The notes below the pieces were generated by a model. That model saw only the letters and a list, made by a program, of their open reading frames with translations, had not been told where the DNA came from and searched no databases. This document shows, one piece after another, positions 6,381-11,894 of a DNA stretch of 11,894 nt (positions within the stretch are counted from its first letter, which is position 1; each line of letters opens with the position of its first letter). The DNA is from an uncultured Prosthecobacter sp. (GTDB lineage Bacteria; Verrucomicrobiota; Verrucomicrobiia; Verrucomicrobiales; Verrucomicrobiaceae): assembly GCA_937941745.1 (NCBI GenBank), contig CALDGV010000215.1:1-11894 (forward strand), written 5' to 3'. The position numbers were made by a program, and so were the translations under genes.

Positions 6381-7621
6381 TTGCTGATGTTGCCGATGGT
6401 TTGGAAGATGGCGGTCATCATGAGGTAGGCCATGGTGCCGACGAGACCGGCCATGAGGAAGACGATGGCTGGCTGGGCCAGGGCGGTGAGCTTTTCGATC
6501 TTCTTGCCAAGGTCACGGTCAAAGCGCTCGGCGGCCTTGGCCAGTGCCGCGGACATGTCACCGGTCTGCTCCCCCACGTTCACCATGTCGAGCAGCAGGG
6601 GCGGAAAGAGGCCGCTGCGGTCCAGCGCACGCGAAAGGCTCATGCCTTCGGCAACGAGAGCCATGACTCCCTCAAATTCCCTTTTGAAATGGGGGTTCTC
6701 AATCGCCTGCTGGGTGAGCTGCATGGCCTGAACCATGGGCAGGCCATTGCCAAGCAGGTTGGCCATGGTCTCCAGCATCTGCACGTAAAAGCGTGTGCGC
6801 AACACCTCGCCAAAAAGCGGCAGTCGCAGCTTGAACCTAGCCCAGGGAATCTGCGATTCGGGACGTGCGAGGAGGGCTTTACCCATGATGCCGAAGGCCA
6901 CCAGGCCAATGAGGATCATCCACCATGTGCTCTTGAGCAGCTCACTGAACCTCAAGATCCACTGAGCAGCCATGGGAAGGGAGCCGCCCGTGCTGTCCAT
7001 GAGCTCCATGAGCTGCGGAATCAGATACACCACGAACAGCAAGGTCACTGCGATGGCCGCAGCCACTAGGAATGAAGGATAGATGAGGGCGAAGAGCACC
7101 TTGGACCTCAGCGCTGAAAGGGAGCGGAGGTAATCGACCTGCCGTTTGAGGATGGCTGGCAGGCTGCCACTGGCCTCACCCGCATTCGCAAGGGCACAGT
7201 ACAGGCCTCCAAAGCTCGGACTGGTGGCGGCGATGGCCTTCGAGAAAGGCAGTCCATCGCGCACCCTGCTCCGCAATGCGGAGGCAAGCGTCTTGACACC
7301 GGAAAGTTCACGACGGCGTTCCATGGTGGCGAGCGCAGGCTCAAGCTGGATGCCCGCGCTGAGCAAGTCAGACAGTTCTTCCGTGAAAAGCAGGACTTGC
7401 TGCGGCTTCAGCTTGATCAGGCCCCCTGCAGTCACGGAGGTCTCAGGGCGGGATTTCGCCGTGATTTGAGCAGGCCTCGCTCCTCCGGCGGACTGCTCCA
7501 GACGGAATGGCGAAAGTCGCTTTTTGCCCAGCAGCGCCATGGCCTCCGAGCGGTCAGCAGCCGCGATCTCACCGGTGATGACACCGGTGGGGCTGTGAGC
7601 GTGGTAGGCGAAGGTGGGCAT
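6377..7621 (-). CDS. gspF: T2SS platform membrane protein GspF
   Basis: A 414-residue polytopic inner-membrane protein, of normal GspF/PilC length. It begins with the short N-terminal FAYHAHSPTGVITGEI element. Two homologous cytoplasmic helical-bundle domains follow, each with the conserved glycine motif: GEASGSLP at 148-155 and GEQTGDM at 350-356. Predicted membrane helices lie at about 175-201, 232-250 and 383-408, with the last segment (AIVFLMAGLVGTMAYLMMTAI) typical of the family. The protein connects the GspE motor to pseudopilus assembly. The gene starts 35 bp after gspE and ends in an ATGA overlap with gspG. GspF and PilC cannot always be separated by sequence; the downstream GspG and GspK identify this one as T2SS. 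Confidence 0.95.
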   Translation of the reverse strand: MPTFAYHAHSPTGVITGEIAAADRSEAMALLGKKRLSPFRLEQSAGGARPAQITAKSRPETSVTAGGLIKLKPQQVLLFTEELSDLLSAGIQLEPALATMERRRELSGVKTLASALRSRVRDGLPFSKAIAATSPSFGGLYCALANAGEASGSLPAILKRQVDYLRSLSALRSKVLFALIYPSFLVAAAIAVTLLFVVYLIPQLMELMDSTGGSLPMAAQWILRFSELLKSTWWMILIGLVAFGIMGKALLARPESQIPWARFKLRLPLFGEVLRTRFYVQMLETMANLLGNGLPMVQAMQLTQQAIENPHFKREFEGVMALVAEGMSLSRALDRSGLFPPLLLDMVNVGEQTGDMSAALAKAAERFDRDLGKKIEKLTALAQPAIVFLMAGLVGTMAYLMMTAIFQTIGNISK

Positions 7622-7656
7622 GACGTCGTCCGTTTGGCGTTTTCAGGTCATTGCAT

Positions 7657-9435
7657 TCAGGCGGCATGTTTGAGCGGCACGCTGCTGGAGCGCACTGGAA
7701 CCGGATCTTCGGCCTTCCGGTCCATCGCGGTGACGCTGAGGACTTCTTCGATGGTGGTGTCGCCGCTGAGAACCTTTTGAAAGCCGTAGCCGCGCATGGG
7801 GATGAAGCCGTCCTTCATGGCCTGATGATGCAGTTCAGCAGGATGGGCACGCGTGTTGATCAGATGCTGGAGCGCCTGAGTGAGCAGCACGACTTCGTAG
7901 ATGGAAAGACGCCCCTGGTAGCCGCTGCCACGGCAGGCCTCACAGCCCACGGCACGCATCGGCTGGCCGGGCAGGCTCAGCGGGAAGCCGATGCTCAGCA
8001 GGTAGTCGCGCTCAACCTCGGCGGGCTGTTTGCACAGCGGGCAGAGCTTGCGGACAAGCCGCTGGGCCAGAAAGGCGCGCACGGCGCTGGAAACAAGGAA
8101 GGGCTCGACGCCCATGTCCACCAGCCGGGTGATACCACCAATGGCATCGTTGGTATGCAGCGTGCTGAGCACGAGGTGGCCGGTCAGCGCTGCACGGATG
8201 GCAATCTCCGTGGTCTCAAGGTCGCGCATCTCCCCGATCATCACGACGTTCGGATCACCGCGGAGGATGCTGCGCAGGCCGGTGGCAAAAGTGAGGCCGA
8301 TTTCCGGCTTCACGGCAATCTGCACGATGCCCGGCATCTTGTATTCCACCGGATCTTCGATGGTGACGATGCGCCGGTGGGCCTGGTTCAATTCCGTCAG
8401 GAAGGCGTAGAGCGAGGTGCTTTTGCCACTGCCCGTGGGTCCGGTGATGAGAATGATGCCATTGGGCAGCTTCAACAGCTCTTCGATCACCGGACGGACC
8501 GTGTCCGTCATCCCCAGGCGGTCGATGGTGACAGCCTGCTGGGCGAGCAGACGCAGGCTGATGCTCTCCCCTTCCACACTTGGAATGGTGGCGACGCGGA
8601 CATCAATCGGCATGCCATCGAGCTCAAGGTTGATGCGGCCGTCTTGAGGCAGACGCTTCTCGGCAATGTCGAGCCTGGCCATGATCTTCAGGCGTGCGAT
8701 GACGCTGGCCTGAAGGGATTTGATGTTTTCCGGCACGGGAAGCTCCTCCAGGCGGCCATCAATCCGATAGCGGATGCGCAGCCGGTCCTGCTGCGGCTCG
8801 ACGTGGATGTCCGTGGCACGCTGCTCCAGCCCACGACGGAGAATCTGGTTCACGAAGCGGACGACGCTGGCCTCTTCATCCTCAGGCCCGTCCAGCACGG
8901 TCACCTCATCCCCCAGTTCTTCACTGCCCCAGTCGGCACGGCCACGCAGGATCTTCTCAAAGGTGTCCGCCCCCAGGCCATAGAGCTTCTGCAGGCCTTC
9001 GACGATCTTCGTCCGCTGCCCGACGTGCCAGACCACGTTGTGATGCACATAAGAGGCCACGCTCTGATGGGTGACCAGATTGAGCGGATCAAAGGTGGCC
9101 AGATGCAAGGTGCCATGGGAGGCCTTGCTCCTTTCAGCTTCAGCCTCTGCTTCCTCAAAGCGGATGGGGAGGACGCGATAACGCAGGGCGATTTCAGCAG
9201 GAAGATGACGCCTCAACCCGGCCTCGGCAGGCTTGTCGGCTCCGCCATCCCACCAAGGCAGGTTTAACGTCTGCGCGACTGCGATCAAAAAGTCCCTCTC
9301 CCGCACCCCTTCACAGTCCAGAACCGCCTCGATGAACGATGTCTGATTGTAGCACGCCACCTCAACAGCCTCAGCCACCGCCGGGTTGTCGGCGCAACCA
9401 GCCGTTGTGAGCAGGCTTCGAATGAGGGGCATCAT
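7657..9435 (-). CDS. gspE: T2SS motor ATPase GspE
   Basis: A 592-residue secretion ATPase. The N-terminal part (1 to about 150) is an MshEN/GspE-N-like region. The catalytic half contains RATDIHVEP at 206-214, Walker A GPTGSGKST at 332-340, the Asp box TIEDPVEY at 358-365, Walker B NVVMIGEMRD at 396-405 (E402 catalytic), and the His box TGHLVLSTLHTND at 418-430. A zinc-binding tetracysteine subdomain follows: C465, C468, C498 and C501, as in GspE/PilB. The segment just before Walker B reads RGDPN, where RQDPD is usual. The protein forms a hexamer on the cytoplasmic face and drives GspG polymerisation through GspF and GspL. It is the first gene of the operon, facing an AT-rich divergent promoter region. 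ATG 9435 is chosen; a second ATG follows directly, and no clear Shine-Dalgarno sequence is present. Confidence 0.96.
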   Translation of the reverse strand: MMPLIRSLLTTAGCADNPAVAEAVEVACYNQTSFIEAVLDCEGVRERDFLIAVAQTLNLPWWDGGADKPAEAGLRRHLPAEIALRYRVLPIRFEEAEAEAERSKASHGTLHLATFDPLNLVTHQSVASYVHHNVVWHVGQRTKIVEGLQKLYGLGADTFEKILRGRADWGSEELGDEVTVLDGPEDEEASVVRFVNQILRRGLEQRATDIHVEPQQDRLRIRYRIDGRLEELPVPENIKSLQASVIARLKIMARLDIAEKRLPQDGRINLELDGMPIDVRVATIPSVEGESISLRLLAQQAVTIDRLGMTDTVRPVIEELLKLPNGIILITGPTGSGKSTSLYAFLTELNQAHRRIVTIEDPVEYKMPGIVQIAVKPEIGLTFATGLRSILRGDPNVVMIGEMRDLETTEIAIRAALTGHLVLSTLHTNDAIGGITRLVDMGVEPFLVSSAVRAFLAQRLVRKLCPLCKQPAEVERDYLLSIGFPLSLPGQPMRAVGCEACRGSGYQGRLSIYEVVLLTQALQHLINTRAHPAELHHQAMKDGFIPMRGYGFQKVLSGDTTIEEVLSVTAMDRKAEDPVPVRSSSVPLKHAA

Positions 9436-9645
9436 GTGAGAAAGTCGGACGGGCAGGGTTTATTATGATGGAAATTATGGATTTTAACAGAATTAGCAAG
9501 AGTTAAATATATGTAAACTTTCTCGAAACCTTGAACTTAAGGGTCGTGACCTGCGGGCTGAGCTTCAGTTTTTGTGAACAAGTATTAATATTCTACTTTG
9601 CTCAGTGAACTTTTATTTTATGGTAAATATAATAAAGTTCAAACC
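9436..9645. promoter_or_regulatory. AT-rich divergent promoter region between gspE and the haloperoxidase gene
   Basis: This 210-bp gene-free stretch is clearly AT-richer than the flanking coding DNA and separates two divergent genes. Toward the haloperoxidase, a perfect TATAAT lies at 9628-9633 with a weak -35 (GTGAAC, 9605-9610) 17 bp upstream. Toward gspE, two CATAAT boxes on the minus strand at 9467-9462 and 9479-9474 and a TAAAAT at 9486-9481 are candidate -10 elements without a convincing -35. Promoter calls are inferred from consensus match only. Confidence 0.55.
9606..9641 (+). promoter_or_regulatory. inverted repeat enclosing the TATAAT box (candidate operator)
   Basis: TGAACTTT at 9606-9613 is the exact reverse complement of AAAGTTCA at 9634-9641; pairing continues for three more bases if one T is bulged. 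The 20-bp interior contains the TATAAT box. A further copy of TGAACTT occurs at 9532-9538. A protein bound here would block RNA polymerase, so it is a candidate operator. Confidence 0.4.
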
Positions 9646-11097
9646 ATGAAGCTCTTCTTCTCCACCCTTTGCAGCGCCACCATGCTTGGCTTCGCAGGGC
9701 TCGCTCAGGGCGATGTCATCACGACTTGGAATGACGTCCTGCTGGATACCTTCGCCCAGCAGGGCACAACGGCGTCACCTCCCGTCAACTCACGCACCAT
9801 GGGCATGCTCGGAGGGGCCATGTTTGATGCCGTGAACTCAGTGAACCGGAACTACAGCGCCTATCTGGGCTACTTCGACCCGACAACCGCAGGTTCGGGC
9901 ATTGACACCAGCGCAGCGGCTGCGGCTGCGGCTTACACCGTACTGACTTCGGTTTACACGGATCTTTATGGGGCAGGAAACGGCTATTTGAACACCTTTC
10001 AAAGCACCTTCGACACCCAGTTGTCGAGCATCGCCGATGGGGAAGCCAAGACACGAGGCATCGAAGTTGGCGTCGCAGCAGCGCAGGCCATGCTCTCTAA
10101 CCGTTCCCTCGATGGATGGAACTCCACCACCAACTACACCCCGCAGCCGCTGGGAAGTCCAGGCCGCTGGCAGGGAGGCTCAACAACCGGCGCATGGGGA
10201 TCGACGGCATCCACCTTCCTCATGTCCAACTGGGGCAATGTCACCCCCTTCACCATGAACAGCGGCAGCGAGTTCCGTCCCTCGGGAATGAACATGGGCA
10301 CAAGCATGGATCGCACCGTCAGTTATGTGCCATTCAATGGCAATCATGCTTCCTGGGTTCAAAGCAACGCCTACACAGAGGAGTTCAACCAGGTGCGCAC
10401 TCTTGGCGGAGCCACCAGCACCAGCCAGACCACGATCACCAGGACGGCGGAGCAGACGGAGATTGCTTATTTTTGGGTGGATGGGCCTGGAACGGCCTCC
10501 CCTCCTGGACACTGGAATCGGATCGCGCAGTCCATTTCAGCGGCCCAAGGGTTCAGCACTGAGCAGAACGCCCGGCTGTTTGCCCTCTTGAACCTGGCGA
10601 TGGCAGATGCCGGCATTGCCAGTTGGGAGGCCAAGGTCTTTTTCGACACCTGGCGCCCCATGCTGGCGATCAACACTGCGGACACGGATGGCAACATGAA
10701 CACCATCCTGGATGCCGAGTGGACCCCCTTGATCCCCACCCCGTCATTCGGAGCCTACACCAGCGGACACAGCGCCTTCAGCATGGCAGGAGCTACCATC
10801 CTGACAGAAATCTTTGGCGACAATTACGCCTTTACCACCACGGCAGAGTCCCCTTTCCTGGCTCCAGGGACTGAAAGAAGCTTCAGCAGTTTCTACGATG
10901 CCGCCGAAGAAGCTGGCATGAGCCGCATCTATGGCGGCATTCACTGGATGAGTGACAACATCGATGGCTCCATCCTTGGGGCAAACGTCGCCAACAATGT
11001 GTATTCGAACTTCCTCATGCCGGTGCCTGAACCTTCGGCCCTCTGGATGGTTGGCGTCGCTGGCTTGCACCTGCTGAGGAGAAGGCGGACACCTTGA
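9646..11097 (+). CDS. secreted vanadium-dependent haloperoxidase / PAP2-fold enzyme with PEP-CTERM anchor
   Basis: A 483-residue exported enzyme. Residues 1-22 form a signal peptide. The C-terminal half holds the vanadate or phosphate pocket: K330-X6-R337-P, S373-G374-H375, and S426-R427-X5-H433-X3-D437, which match all the ligands of vanadium chloroperoxidase and the acid phosphatase type 2 signature. W327 three residues before the Lys and F368 seven residues before the catalytic His agree with the fungal chloroperoxidase pattern, where bromoperoxidases have His in place of that Phe. The family oxidises halides with hydrogen peroxide; substrate preference here is inference, and phosphatase activity is possible. 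Residues 459-481 are a PEP-CTERM signal: PVPEPSALW, a hydrophobic helix, then RRRR, expected to be processed by an exosortase. The start at ATG 9646 is set by the signal peptide; the frame is open to a TTG at 9598 but that adds an unlikely 16 residues. No Shine-Dalgarno sequence is evident. Confidence 0.88.
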   Translation: MKLFFSTLCSATMLGFAGLAQGDVITTWNDVLLDTFAQQGTTASPPVNSRTMGMLGGAMFDAVNSVNRNYSAYLGYFDPTTAGSGIDTSAAAAAAAYTVLTSVYTDLYGAGNGYLNTFQSTFDTQLSSIADGEAKTRGIEVGVAAAQAMLSNRSLDGWNSTTNYTPQPLGSPGRWQGGSTTGAWGSTASTFLMSNWGNVTPFTMNSGSEFRPSGMNMGTSMDRTVSYVPFNGNHASWVQSNAYTEEFNQVRTLGGATSTSQTTITRTAEQTEIAYFWVDGPGTASPPGHWNRIAQSISAAQGFSTEQNARLFALLNLAMADAGIASWEAKVFFDTWRPMLAINTADTDGNMNTILDAEWTPLIPTPSFGAYTSGHSAFSMAGATILTEIFGDNYAFTTTAESPFLAPGTERSFSSFYDAAEEAGMSRIYGGIHWMSDNIDGSILGANVANNVYSNFLMPVPEPSALWMVGVAGLHLLRRRRTP

Positions 11098-11104
11098 CCG
11101 CTTT

Positions 11105-11138
11105 GGCCGATACGGCCCAAAACATGTCAGAGCACATG
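11105..11138 (+). terminator. two short tandem hairpins after the haloperoxidase gene
   Basis: GGCCG (11105-11109) pairs with CGGCC (11113-11117) across an ATA loop, flanked by TT and CAA. CATGT (11123-11127) pairs with ACATG (11134-11138) across a 6-nt loop. They sit 7-41 bp after the stop codon. There is no T-run, so this is at best a weak terminator or an mRNA end structure. The remaining gap up to 11179 shows nothing else. Confidence 0.25.
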
Positions 11139-11179
11139 GCTGACTTCGAGGCGTTCCTGTTGAAGCCCTCCAGCCAGAC

Positions 11180-11894
11180 ATGAAATCGCTCCTTTTTCTG
11201 CTTTCCGCGCTTACAGCAGCCGCATCGCCCATCCGCGTGCTCTACATCGACACGCCCGGCACGGACACTACCCCGCTGCACAATGCCATGCGTGACCTCG
11301 GTCGTGACGCGATCTATTTCGACTACTCCAAGGAGAAGGTGGATGCGAATTACGACCTCATCGTGAAACCCGGCGACGATCTGAGCCGCGACGCGATCCT
11401 GTCAAAACTCTCCGCCGAACGCAAAGCCGCCTACGAGGCCTTTTTGGCCCAAAGAGAGCCCGAGAAGCGCGAGAAGCATCCGCAGGTCGCGAACTACGAA
11501 AAGCGCCCGGAGCCGCTGACCTTCCAGCAGCCGTTTTCGCCCAAGGGCAGCATGGAGCGCACGCAGGTGCCGGCCGATTGCGAATTGAAACTCTTCGCGG
11601 CCGAACCGGACATCGCGAAGCCCATCGCCTTCGCGTGGGATGAGCGTGGTCGCTGCTGGGTCGTGGAGACTCGCGACTACCCGCACGGCGTCAGCGAGAA
11701 CCACGAGGGCCAGGACAGCGTCAAAATTTGCGAAGACACCGATGGCGACGGCAAAGCGGATAAATTCACCGTCTTCGCCGACAAGCTGAATCTGCCCACC
11801 GGCATCGTTTTCGCCCGCAAAGGCATCATCGTAGCTGCTCCTCCGCAGTTCATCTACCTTGAGGACACGAATGGCGACGACAAAGCCGACAAGC
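11180..11894 (+). CDS. PVC-type membrane-bound dehydrogenase-like protein (partial, N-terminal part)
   Basis: The 238 visible codons run off the right edge. Residues 1-15 are a signal peptide (MKSLLFLLSALTAAA). Residues 18-95 (IRVLYIDTPGTDTT ... YDLIVKPGDDLS) look like a short domain, possibly the remains of a ThuA-type domain often seen in front of this family. From about 120 the sequence matches the large Planctomycetes/Verrucomicrobia dehydrogenase-like family of TIGR02604 type: SMERTQVP, LFAAEPDIAKPIAFAWDERG, WVVETRDYPHG, then aspartate-rich loops DTDGDGKADK (186-195) and DTNGDDKADK (229-238), which resemble calcium-binding loops. Full-length members continue with a beta-propeller, HEAT-like repeats and a cytochrome c CxxCH; whether this one does cannot be seen. 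The substrate is unknown, commonly assumed to be a sugar or polysaccharide derivative. It starts 82 bp after the haloperoxidase gene on the same strand. Confidence 0.85.
   Translation, partial: MKSLLFLLSALTAAASPIRVLYIDTPGTDTTPLHNAMRDLGRDAIYFDYSKEKVDANYDLIVKPGDDLSRDAILSKLSAERKAAYEAFLAQREPEKREKHPQVANYEKRPEPLTFQQPFSPKGSMERTQVPADCELKLFAAEPDIAKPIAFAWDERGRCWVVETRDYPHGVSENHEGQDSVKICEDTDGDGKADKFTVFADKLNLPTGIVFARKGIIVAAPPQFIYLEDTNGDDKADK

Noticed and set aside
7651..9267. A 538-codon open frame on the plus strand opposite gspE
   Set aside because: It is fully antisense to a gene with all GspE motifs, has low-complexity His/Gln/Asp-rich composition typical of a shadow frame in GC-rich DNA, and shows no recognisable domain.
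9541..9554. A possible sigma-54 promoter (GG-N10-GC) upstream of the PEP-CTERM gene
   Set aside because: Only the GG and TGC cores match; the rest of the TGGCAC and TTGCA elements is absent, so the match is expected by chance.
9598..9645. TTG start at 9598 for the haloperoxidase
   Set aside because: The 16 added residues (MLSELLFYGKYNKVQT) would sit in front of a good signal peptide beginning at ATG 9646 and would overlap the TATAAT box.
10180..11232. Minus-strand open frames opposite the haloperoxidase gene
   Set aside because: They lie antisense to a gene with a complete active-site signature and have no features of their own.
11402..11704. Minus-strand 100-codon frame near the right edge
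   Set aside because: It is antisense to the dehydrogenase-like gene, whose plus-strand frame is open to the end of the window and matches a known family.

Overview
The window looks like a chromosomal segment from a GC-rich member of the PVC superphylum, most likely Verrucomicrobiota (Prosthecobacter/Verrucomicrobium-like). The basis is a complete-looking type II secretion (T2SS) pseudopilin operon with divergent inner-membrane subunits, a PEP-CTERM exported enzyme, and a PVC-type 'membrane-bound dehydrogenase' gene. The taxonomic call is inference from gene content, since no rRNA or other marker is present.

Minus strand, 9435 down to 1: a tightly packed array reads gspE-gspF-gspG-gspH-gspI-gspJ-gspK-gspL-like-gspM-like-PilP/GspC-like. 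Most joints are ATGA-type 4-bp overlaps or very short gaps, so this is one operon. It encodes the motor ATPase, the platform protein, one major and four minor pseudopilins, and three assembly-platform proteins that resemble PilM/N, PilO and PilP as much as GspL, GspM and GspC. No secretin (GspD) or prepilin peptidase (GspO) lies in the window. After a structured 76-bp gap come a small DUF3307-like membrane protein and, 2 nt later, an RluA-family pseudouridine synthase cut by the left edge.

Positions 9436-9645 form an AT-rich divergent intergenic region. It holds a perfect TATAAT box flanked by an inverted repeat, just upstream of the plus-strand gene.

Plus strand, 9646 to 11894: a secreted vanadium-dependent haloperoxidase/PAP2-fold enzyme with all expected vanadate ligands and a C-terminal PEP-CTERM sorting signal. 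It is followed by the 5' part of a large PVC-type dehydrogenase-like protein that runs off the right edge.

Together the genes suggest an envelope and secretion locus. The T2SS could export folded enzymes, and the divergently transcribed haloperoxidase is itself exported, but nothing in the sequence proves it is a T2SS substrate. The most notable non-coding signals are a perfect 10-bp-stem hairpin just after gspG inside the gspH leader, a nested stem-loop separating the secretion operon from the downstream pair, and the promoter-embedded inverted repeat upstream of the haloperoxidase gene.
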